Part shown: one piece after another, positions 1 through 5,283 of the stretch | How the letters are laid out: every line of letters begins with the position of its first letter | Numbering within the stretch: the first letter of the stretch is position 1 | Assembly: GCA_046727895.1 (NCBI GenBank) | Contig: JBKPDM010000145.1 | Location: 1 to 5,283 of the forward strand | DNA from: DATAOG01 sp046727895 | GTDB taxonomy: Bacteria > Pseudomonadota > Alphaproteobacteria > Geminicoccales > Geminicoccaceae | Length of the DNA stretch: 5,283 nt | Direction: 5' to 3' | Notes under the pieces: generated by a model | Told to the model about the DNA's origin: nothing | What the model saw: the letters and a program-made list of their open reading frames with translations, nothing else | Databases searched by the model: none | Made by a program: the position numbers and the translations under genes

Positions 1-32
1 CTCGTGGGCTCGGAGATGTGTATAAGAGACAG
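1..32 (+). other. Residual Nextera (Tn5) sequencing adapter, not genomic
   Basis: Bases 1-32 match the Illumina Nextera read-2 transposase adapter without its first two bases. Bases 14-32 are the 19-base Tn5 mosaic end AGATGTGTATAAGAGACAG. This is library sequence left on a contig end, as happens when short inserts are read through and not trimmed. It should be masked. Genuine sequence starts at base 33, which is where the transposase cut, so the left boundary carries no biological meaning. Confidence 0.97.
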
Positions 33-84
33 CCTTACAGGAGCTGAGACACGCCCGTCCCATTCAGCGCTCCTGGCGACGTGA
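33..84 (+). CDS. C-terminal fragment of a possible phage tail-collar-like protein (partial)
   Basis: Read from base 34, the sequence right after the adapter encodes LTGAETRPSHSALLAT followed by TGA at 82-84. The ETRP motif about a dozen residues from the C-terminus resembles the end of phage tail-collar and tail-fibre proteins, which often finish with ETRPxNxALL plus a few residues. Such proteins attach to or form the distal tail fibre, which suits the LamG and beta-helix genes that follow. Only 16 residues remain because the adapter cuts the gene, so this rests on one short motif and could be chance. The stop overlaps the GTG of a small downstream ORF in a GTGA junction. Confidence 0.3.
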
Positions 85-173
85 CGCACCTGGCGTCACG
101 GACATCCGGCCTGCTGATGGTCTCCACCTCCGGCCTTGCCCACTGGAAGCCCCTGGACGATCGAAGGTCCTGA
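81..173 (+). CDS. Possible 30-residue hypothetical protein
   Basis: A GTG at 81-83 overlaps the TGA of the preceding fragment (GTGA) and opens a 30-codon frame ending at TGA 171-173, four bases before the LamG start. I do not recognise the product; it has a short hydrophobic stretch (GLLMVSTSGLAHW) and no membrane segment of useful length. In favour: 25 of 30 codons end in G or C, as expected of genes in this GC-rich sequence, and it fills the gap between two probable genes with tight spacing. Against: there is no clear Shine-Dalgarno sequence, the start is GTG and it is very short. It could equally be untranslated spacer. Confidence 0.25.
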   Translation: MTHLASRTSGLLMVSTSGLAHWKPLDDRRS

Positions 174-176
174 TTG

Positions 177-938
177 ATGACCATCCTCTCACTGAGACGC
201 CACTTCGGGGGCCTCGGCCTCAGCCCGCACCGGCCCGCAGTCACCACCAAGACAGCCTACGCCGCTACGCCGGTCAACTTCGACGGCTCAACCTACCTCG
301 CGCGCGACGGCGCGCTCACGGGCGTCTCGGACAGCAAGGTATGGTCCGGAAGCCTGTGGTTTCGGCGTGACCCGGCCAATGTGTTTACCAAGATTTTTGC
401 CGGCGCGAGCCAACACTTCGATCTTCCATTATTCCCGGATGATGTAAATGGCTGGGTTCTATTAGTCGGCTCGAACGCATCCGGGGTGGAGATTGTTCGC
501 CTTACGTTCGCAAGCAACGATACGGACTGGCACCACCTTCTGTGGTCGTTCGATCTTGCGGGCAGTGGGGCGCGGTACGCGTACTTCGATGATGTAGAGG
601 TAAGCACCTGGAGCACGTACACCGACGATGTCATTAATTTTACGGACACCGACTTCTTTTGGGGATCGAACGCGGGCGGCGGCAACAGATTCGGGGGGGA
701 CATGGCCGACGCGTGGCTCCGTTTCGGCGGCGCCGTGATCGACTTCAGCGTCGAGGCCAATCGGCGCCTGTTCCTCACGGCCGAGGGCAAGCCGGCCGAC
801 CCGGCCGGGTGGCCGGCGGGGGGCCAGGTGCAGCTCTACGGCGCCGTCAACGACTGGCACACCAACAAAGGCAGCGGCGGCGGCTTCAACCTTACCGGCA
901 CGCTCGGGGCGGGCACCGGGCCTGTAGGGGTCCCTTAG
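177..938 (+). CDS. LamG/concanavalin-A-like phage tail-associated protein
   Basis: This 253-residue protein looks like a LamG-type jelly-roll domain found in phage tail and tail-fibre regions, probably binding carbohydrate or another receptor on the host surface. Visible hallmarks are VNFDGSTYLARDGALTG (33-49), a GSLWFRRD strand (58-65), DTDWHHLLWSFDLAGSGARYAYFDDV (115-140, the core LamG strand pair), and a C-terminal FGGDMADAWLRFG..IDFSVEANRRLFLTAEGKPADP stretch (172-209) followed by WHTNKGSGGGFNLTG, which recurs in phage proteins of this kind. There is no signal peptide or transmembrane helix, as expected for a virion component. I chose ATG 177 because AAGG at 164-167 sits 9 bases upstream; a TTG at 174 would add one residue. 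The beta-helix gene begins 41 bases downstream. Codons about 60-160 are less GC-rich than the neighbours. Binding specificity cannot be read from the sequence. Confidence 0.75.
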   Translation: MTILSLRRHFGGLGLSPHRPAVTTKTAYAATPVNFDGSTYLARDGALTGVSDSKVWSGSLWFRRDPANVFTKIFAGASQHFDLPLFPDDVNGWVLLVGSNASGVEIVRLTFASNDTDWHHLLWSFDLAGSGARYAYFDDVEVSTWSTYTDDVINFTDTDFFWGSNAGGGNRFGGDMADAWLRFGGAVIDFSVEANRRLFLTAEGKPADPAGWPAGGQVQLYGAVNDWHTNKGSGGGFNLTGTLGAGTGPVGVP

Positions 939-979
939 CGGCCGGCGGGCCTGACAGCGCCATACCGGAAGAAAAAGAA

Positions 980-2080
980 GTGGTCCTGGAAGCCAAAGAA
1001 TTCGGCGTAGTGGGAGACGGGCAGACGGACGACACCGCCGCCCTGATCGCGCTGCGCAATGCCATTCGCGCGGGCGGGGATCGCGCCTGGCGCATCGAAT
1101 TCGAGCCCGGCCACTATTGTTACGTCGATAATCGTTGGGCGAACTTCGGCAACCGGAACGTGACCCTGGAATTCAACCACGGCAAGGTCGAGTGCTCTTC
1201 GGACGCATTCTTTCCCCTCGGCGCCGGGCCGATCATCTGGAAGACCGAATATCCGGCCAAGAGCCAGGATGTCATTGGGGCGGGCGACCTCATCGAGAGC
1301 GTCCGCGCGGTAGACCAGCAGGGCTTCGTGCAGACGGACGTGGCGGTGCTCAAGAGCGCCGTGGCGCAGCGCTATCAGCCGGGCGATCGGGTGCTCGTGG
1401 CCGGCTACATCCAACAGACCAGCGAGGACGGCACGCAGGGCTGGGGCTGGCCCCCCAACTTCCGCTATTTCGAATGGAAAGAGGTGATCGAGGTCGTGGA
1501 TGAGTACACGCTCCGCTTCTTCGACCCCTTCCGCTTCAGCTACGACGCGGCCTGGCCGGATCTGGTCCATCCATTCAACGGCCTGCCCTATGGCGCACCC
1601 CGCATCTGGCGGTGCCGGCTCGATGACGGTCGCGAGACCAATCGTTCGCTGGTCATCCGCAATGCCAACTTCGTGGGTGGGCGCAACCGAGCGCCCGGCA
1701 CATTCACTCCTATCGCGCCCCGTGGCTGGGACATCACGCTGGAGGGCTGCACGGGCGATGAGGGGACCGTCTGCTGGCCGTCGGAGGCCCGGCGGCTCAG
1801 CTACCGCGACTGCCGCTTCTGGGGCCAGGAGGTGGAAATGGACAAGATCGTGGAGGTGGCGCACTTCGAGCGCTGCGCTTTCCGCAACCGGGTGTCCAGC
1901 GGCGGCGCGTCCGTGCTCGATGTGAGCTTCCGCGACTGCAACTTCTATGGCTTCGTCCAGGCCACGCCGCGGCGCTCGTGGCGCTTTGAGGGCGCGTGCA
2001 ATTTCCTCAACGGCGTACATCTGAGTGCGGGCCTGACCAACACCCCGTTTGCGCTGACCAGCGCGGCGAGCGCGGTATAA
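980..2080 (+). CDS. Right-handed beta-helix protein, pectate-lyase-3 type (tailspike or depolymerase-like)
   Basis: The 366-residue product begins with MVLEAKEFGVVGDGQTDDTAAL, the N-terminal signature of the Pectate_lyase_3 family (F-G-x-V-G-D-G-x-T-D-D-T at 8-19). That family forms parallel beta-helices in phage tailspikes, polysaccharide lyases and epimerases. The C-terminal third shows regular rungs: C257, C278, C299, C320 and C340 recur every 20-21 residues in a pattern like xFRDCxF. The frame is open far upstream, but that part is arginine-rich antiframe of the LamG gene, so I place the start at GTG 980, with GGAAG at 967-971 eight bases upstream. No in-frame ATG precedes the conserved motif. 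There is no signal peptide, consistent with a virion tail protein and less so with a secreted lyase. It follows the LamG gene, probably in the same transcript. Catalytic residues cannot be assigned, so an enzymatic role (cleaving host surface glycan) is inference. Confidence 0.8.
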   Translation: MVLEAKEFGVVGDGQTDDTAALIALRNAIRAGGDRAWRIEFEPGHYCYVDNRWANFGNRNVTLEFNHGKVECSSDAFFPLGAGPIIWKTEYPAKSQDVIGAGDLIESVRAVDQQGFVQTDVAVLKSAVAQRYQPGDRVLVAGYIQQTSEDGTQGWGWPPNFRYFEWKEVIEVVDEYTLRFFDPFRFSYDAAWPDLVHPFNGLPYGAPRIWRCRLDDGRETNRSLVIRNANFVGGRNRAPGTFTPIAPRGWDITLEGCTGDEGTVCWPSEARRLSYRDCRFWGQEVEMDKIVEVAHFERCAFRNRVSSGGASVLDVSFRDCNFYGFVQATPRRSWRFEGACNFLNGVHLSAGLTNTPFALTSAASAV

Positions 2081-2088
2081 GCACCGGC

Positions 2089-2107
2089 AACAGAGCGGGC
2101 CTCTGTT
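2089..2107. terminator. Perfect 7-bp hairpin between convergent genes, possible terminator
   Basis: AACAGAG (2089-2095), a five-base loop CGGGC, then CTCTGTT (2101-2107) form a perfect inverted repeat starting 9 bases after the beta-helix stop codon. It lies in the 72-base gap where that gene and the glycosyltransferase operon converge, which is where a bidirectional terminator would be expected. Neither strand has a T-tract after the stem, so it is not a classical intrinsic terminator. It may be a weak one or an end-protecting hairpin. Confidence 0.4.
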
Positions 2108-2152
2108 CGCGATCTCATCATTGCCGCTCAGCTGGTCATGCCAAGCGGCTCT

Positions 2153-3319
2153 TCAATCGAAGCTGACCGTGGCAGGTGCCGCTCGGAGGCCACTGATCCA
2201 TTCATAAACGTCCCTCATCTGCGCCGCGACGGTGGGCCAGCTGAAGCGCTCCGCTGTGAGCCGCCGGGCGCACGCCCCCATCTCCGAGCGCTCGCTATCG
2301 GACATGGCGAAGAGGTCGCGAATGCCCTGGGCGATCCCACCGGCATCCGGGTCAATCGGCAACGCCGCCCCGGCCGCGATTCCCTCCGGCAGGTTGCAGG
2401 CTGCCGTCATGAGCACCGGCAGGCCATGCGACCAGGCCTCCAAAACCGCCATCGGCAGTCCCTCGCTCACCGACGGCAGGATGAAAGCCTCGGCGCGCGC
2501 GTAGCTGGCCGCTCTGGCTTCGTGGAACTGCGGGCCCACAAACAGCACAAAGCGCTCGAGCGACAGCTCTTTGACCAGACCCTGCAGCTCGCGTTCGTGC
2601 GCGTTCTGGTCCCAACCGGCGATGACCAATGCCCAGTCCCGGGCTGCAGGATTGCGCCGCGCGCATGCCCAGGCCTGAACGAGGTTGACCAGCCCCTTCT
2701 TCGGATGCAGCCGACCAAGGAACAGGAGCACCTTACGACCGCGGACCCGGTCTCCCCAGGACAGCGCTGCTGAGGGTTGGCCCGCGGGAGGATCGACGCC
2801 GTTTGGGATGACGCAGACCGGGTTGCGCAGCCCCGCGCCGCGGAACGCACGCATCTCCGCTTCGTTCAGCGCATGCAGGCAGGCGGCGCCACGGAGATGG
2901 GCGCGCTCATACAAGGCGGCGGCGACGCGCTTCTTCCATGCCGAGTGCCGGACGGCCCAGGGATCGAGCATGCCGTGCGCGCTGATGACGCGCGGCCGCT
3001 GGCAGTGGTTGCTCCAGCGCAGGCTGGCGAGCGAGCTGTACATCCAGAGGCCGTGGACGTGGATGAGGTCCGGACAGGAGCGTTTGAGCAGCCCCGCGAG
3101 GCCAGGCGCGTAGCCGAAGGCGCGCGGCGGCAGCGGCGGCGCGGTCTGGACCGAAACCCTGCCCCAGCCGTCCCCGCGCAGGCCTTCACAGGAGTCGGCG
3201 AGCCCGAAGACGCTGACGCTCACGCCCTGGGCTTCGAGGTCGCGGGCCAATGGCGCGAGCGCCGCCGTCACGCCGCCGCCGGGCTGCGACAGCCACGAGG
3301 TGAGCAGACCGATCTTCAT
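2153..3319 (-). CDS. GT4-family glycosyltransferase, last visible gene of the operon
   Basis: This is a 388-residue retaining glycosyltransferase of GT-B fold, likely moving a sugar from a nucleotide donor to a lipid-linked glycan at the cytoplasmic membrane face. The N-terminal domain starts KIGLLTSWLSQPGGGVTAAL (2-21), with the glycine-rich loop of group 1 transferases, then DLIHVHGLW (84-92) and HGMLDPWAVRHSAWKK (115-130), a motif common in exopolysaccharide GT4 enzymes. The C-terminal donor-binding domain has IPNGVD (171-176), LGRLHPKKG (201-209, with the usual phosphate-contacting Arg and Lys) and the EX7E pair E286/E294 in SEGLPMAVLEAWSHGLPV. Length is normal and all expected motifs are present. 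The start is ATG 3319-3317, which shares ATGA with the stop of the preceding gene. A GTG seven codons upstream is possible but neither start has a Shine-Dalgarno sequence, so coupled reinitiation is likely. Donor and acceptor sugars cannot be told. Confidence 0.9.
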   Translation of the reverse strand: MKIGLLTSWLSQPGGGVTAALAPLARDLEAQGVSVSVFGLADSCEGLRGDGWGRVSVQTAPPLPPRAFGYAPGLAGLLKRSCPDLIHVHGLWMYSSLASLRWSNHCQRPRVISAHGMLDPWAVRHSAWKKRVAAALYERAHLRGAACLHALNEAEMRAFRGAGLRNPVCVIPNGVDPPAGQPSAALSWGDRVRGRKVLLFLGRLHPKKGLVNLVQAWACARRNPAARDWALVIAGWDQNAHERELQGLVKELSLERFVLFVGPQFHEARAASYARAEAFILPSVSEGLPMAVLEAWSHGLPVLMTAACNLPEGIAAGAALPIDPDAGGIAQGIRDLFAMSDSERSEMGACARRLTAERFSWPTVAAQMRDVYEWISGLRAAPATVSFD

Positions 3320-4575
3320 GGCCGGTGCGCGAGCGCCCACAGCAGTGCCTGATCAAACCAGGACGCCTTGGGGGGCGGCCGGCGCAACGCTACCTGGACG
3401 GCGCGGATGAGCCCGTCAGCAAACCGCTCCGGCCCCCAGTCGGCGATGATCCGTTCGCTGGCCCGGCCCAGCGCGTGGCGTTCCTCGTCGGTCATGGCGG
3501 CGACCCGCTGCATCAGCCCGGCGAGCTGCTCGACGTCGTGGGGATCAAAGGTGAAGCCGTTGACGCCGTCCCGCACGAGGTCAGGTGCACAGCCGCAGCG
3601 CTGCGAGACCAGCACCGGCAGGCCGGAGGCCATGGCCTCGTTGACCACGAGCCCCCACTGCTCGGTCGTGCTGGCGTGCACGAAGACACCGGCCAAGCCG
3701 TACCAAGTCGGCAGCTCGTCGTACTGCTTGAAACCGGGGAGAAGCACATCCTCGGCGACCCCCAGTCCATCGATCCAGCGCATGATGTTCGGGCGGAGGT
3801 CGCCATCACCCAGGATGACCAGGCGCCAATGTCGGGCGCCCGCCCCGGCGCGGTACAGCGCGTAGGCTTGGAGCAGGCGAAACAGGTTCTTCTTCTCGAC
3901 GAGACGGCTGCAGGCGAGGAAGAAGCGCGTCGGCAGGCGGAGCTGCGCGCGCTCGAGCGTACCGCTGCGACGAACCCTCGCCGTCTGGCGCGCAAAGTAG
4001 TCGTTGTCGACGGCGTCATAGCCAATGACGGTGGCGGCCTGCGGCATGCCGAACTGGCGCAGGTACTGCGCGTGCCGGCTGCCGCCGACCAATGCGGCTG
4101 AACAGAGCCGGACCAGCCGGCGCTTTATCCACTCCCGCCACCAGCGTCGCGGCCGGTCGGCGGCGGTGCTTTCCGACATGAGCACGGCCGGCACTCCGTG
4201 GCGTTCGCACCAGCGCAGGCAGGCCAGGGCGCAGCGATCGCTCCAGCCCGGGATGACCATCACCTGCGGGCGCAGCTCGGCGAGGGCACGATCGACCCGT
4301 TCCACGAGCTCATGAGCGCCCTTCCGGTCGCTGTCCTCGTCCACGAAGAGCGTGTGGTGACCCCGGCGATTGACCGCAGTGACGCGGTTCCAAGCGTAGG
4401 TGTCGTCGACCGCCGAGAACTCGATGGTGCCCAAGGCGCCGAGTGCCTGGCGAGCGGCGCGCAGGCGTGCCTGGTGATATGGACCGAATCGGTGAAAAGC
4501 CACGACCACGAGCGGCGCCGCCGCCGCGGCGGGCGCCTCCCGTTCGCAAGGACGGGCATGAGAAGCGGCGATCAT
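3316..4575 (-). CDS. GT4-family glycosyltransferase, middle gene of the operon
   Basis: This 419-residue protein is a second GT-B-fold, GT4-type glycosyltransferase. After a short Ala/Pro-rich N-terminus, the acceptor domain opens with PLVVVAFHRFGPYHQARLRAA (21-41) and has PQVMVIPGW (103-111). It then has a basic stretch PRRWWREWIKRRLVRL (142-157), a plausible membrane-surface contact. The donor domain shows SRLVEKKN (223-230, Arg/Lys phosphate contacts), LVILGDGDLR (252-261) and the EX7E pair E305/E313 in TTEQWGLVVNEAMASGLPVLVS, followed by GVNGFTFDPHD (337-347). The open frame runs on to base 4893, but that extension is arginine/proline-rich and covers the upstream gene in another frame. 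I therefore start at ATG 4575-4573, which forms an ATGA overlap with the upstream stop. No Shine-Dalgarno sequence precedes it. The C-terminus overlaps the next gene the same way. Its likely role is adding one sugar of a surface polysaccharide repeat; specificity is unknown. Confidence 0.9.
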   Translation of the reverse strand: MIAASHARPCEREAPAAAAAPLVVVAFHRFGPYHQARLRAARQALGALGTIEFSAVDDTYAWNRVTAVNRRGHHTLFVDEDSDRKGAHELVERVDRALAELRPQVMVIPGWSDRCALACLRWCERHGVPAVLMSESTAADRPRRWWREWIKRRLVRLCSAALVGGSRHAQYLRQFGMPQAATVIGYDAVDNDYFARQTARVRRSGTLERAQLRLPTRFFLACSRLVEKKNLFRLLQAYALYRAGAGARHWRLVILGDGDLRPNIMRWIDGLGVAEDVLLPGFKQYDELPTWYGLAGVFVHASTTEQWGLVVNEAMASGLPVLVSQRCGCAPDLVRDGVNGFTFDPHDVEQLAGLMQRVAAMTDEERHALGRASERIIADWGPERFADGLIRAVQVALRRPPPKASWFDQALLWALAHRP

Positions 4576-5283
4576 GTCCGAAGACCCGGCAGCGGCGCCC
4601 GAGCCGCAAGCTCGAACATCCGCCGATAGACGGGCGCCAGCGCTTCCCAGCCGAAGCGATCGCGGACGGTCGACCAGCGCCGCCGCATCGCCTCGAGGTC
4701 GGCCGGCCGCATCAGGACCTTGGCCAGCTGGCGAGCCAAGCCCCCGGAAATGCTCAGATCGGCGAGAATCGCATGCGCGCCAAGCACATACTGCATCACC
4801 GGGTGCCGGTGCGCGATGATCGGCAGACCATGGGCCAGGGCCTCGAGGAATACACGGCCGAAGCCTTCGCTGAGCGAGGCGAGGGCGAAGCAATCGGCAG
4901 CGGCGTAATATTGCGCCACCTCAGGATAGGGCACGGAGCGGGCAGCGAACCCATCGGGGCCAAGGCGTTCGCGGGCGAGGCGGATGATGTCCTCGGAATT
5001 CTCATCCATGGCGCCGAGCAGCATCAGGAACGGGCGGGGCGAGGGCAGGCGGGCGATCTCCTCGACGACGTAGTCCATCCGCTTGTGGGCACGGCTGATC
5101 CAGCCGACGCTCAGCACCAGGGGGCGATCGGCGGGCAGAGCGAGGCGTTCCCGCAGCCCCCGGCGGTGACCATGATCGGCGTCTGGAGGCGCGCCAACCC
5201 GAAGTCCATAGGGGACCATGATGTGCCTGTGGGGGGGCTCCCCCGCGCGCAGCGCTTCCTCATAGTAGTGAGGCGCCACCTGG
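4572..5283 (-). CDS. GT4-family glycosyltransferase, C-terminal part (cut by window edge)
   Basis: About 236 C-terminal residues of a third GT4-type transferase are visible; the frame stays open through the right edge, so the N-terminal acceptor domain lies outside. The GTG at 5279 is internal, not a start: the codon before it is CAG, and the sequence begins mid-protein with (Q)VAPHYYEEALRAGEPPHRHIMVPYGLRV, the usual linker before the donor domain. Counting that valine as residue 1, the fragment has LVLSVGWISRAHKRMDYVVEEIA (54-76, with the Arg/Lys donor-phosphate region), then AAADCFALASLSEGFGRVFLEALAHGLPII with the EX7E pair E138/E146, then HPVMQYVLG (159-167). Together these mark a complete, intact GT-B donor half. 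It is the first visible gene of the operon, and its TGA (4574-4572) overlaps the next gene's ATG. The promoter must lie further right. The sugar transferred cannot be deduced. Confidence 0.88.
   Translation of the reverse strand, partial: QVAPHYYEEALRAGEPPHRHIMVPYGLRVGAPPDADHGHRRGLRERLALPADRPLVLSVGWISRAHKRMDYVVEEIARLPSPRPFLMLLGAMDENSEDIIRLARERLGPDGFAARSVPYPEVAQYYAAADCFALASLSEGFGRVFLEALAHGLPIIAHRHPVMQYVLGAHAILADLSISGGLARQLAKVLMRPADLEAMRRRWSTVRDRFGWEALAPVYRRMFELAARAPLPGLRT

Noticed and set aside
14..32. A genuine Tn5/IS50 end marking a transposon
   Set aside because: The 19-base mosaic end is preceded by the synthetic Nextera adapter tail and no transposase or IS50 sequence is present, so it is library DNA.
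659..979. N-terminal extension of the beta-helix gene back to base 659
   Set aside because: The extension is arginine/glycine-rich low-quality sequence lying over the LamG gene in another frame; the conserved family motif starts directly after GTG 980.
900..985. A programmed -1 frameshift fusing the LamG and beta-helix proteins
   Set aside because: The frames would allow it, but I see no slippery heptamer near the LamG stop, and a plausible ribosome site and GTG start exist for the second gene.
935..2020. A 361-codon minus-strand ORF opposite the beta-helix gene
   Set aside because: Long antisense frames are common in GC-rich genes; the translation is Ala/Glu/Val-rich without a recognisable motif, while the plus strand has clear family signatures.
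2138..2773. Plus-strand ORFs opposite the glycosyltransferases (also 3325-4101, 2777-3352 and 4198-4629)
   Set aside because: They are antisense shadows with no recognisable domain, opposite genes that carry all the expected GT4 motifs.
4576..4893. N-terminal extension of the middle glycosyltransferase
   Set aside because: It overlaps the upstream glycosyltransferase's catalytic region in another frame and is Arg/Pro-rich; the ATGA junction at 4572-4575 gives a normal-length enzyme.

Overview
The window is GC-rich and fits a high-GC bacterium, probably a proteobacterium, or a phage of one; the sequence alone does not fix the taxon. The first 32 bases are not biological. They match the Illumina Nextera (Tn5) read-2 adapter, ending in the 19-base mosaic end, so genuine sequence starts at base 33 and the left edge is a library or contig end.

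Left part (33-2080, plus strand): a small module that looks like the receptor-binding end of a phage tail cluster. It begins with a possible C-terminal scrap of a tail-collar-like protein (34-84) and a doubtful 30-residue ORF (81-173). Next comes a LamG/concanavalin-A-like protein (177-938), then a 366-residue right-handed beta-helix protein of the pectate-lyase-3 type (980-2080), the fold used by phage tailspikes and polysaccharide depolymerases. A 72-base gap follows, holding a perfect 7-bp hairpin that may terminate transcription.

Right part (2153-5283, minus strand): three consecutive GT4-type (GT-B fold) glycosyltransferases, read from right to left. The first is cut by the window edge. 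Both junctions are 4-base ATGA stop/start overlaps, which marks a translationally coupled polysaccharide operon whose promoter lies beyond base 5283. These enzymes would act one after another at the cytoplasmic face of the inner membrane, building an exopolysaccharide, capsule or O-antigen repeat unit.

The main point of interest is the arrangement. A carbohydrate-binding and beta-helix pair of phage character sits tail-to-tail with a glycan-building operon. This could be a prophage or phage edge beside a surface-glycan locus, a domesticated depolymerase serving that locus, or a phage carrying its own glycosyltransferases. The window holds no integrase, attachment site or structural phage gene that would decide. 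No RNA gene, CRISPR array or insertion sequence is seen.
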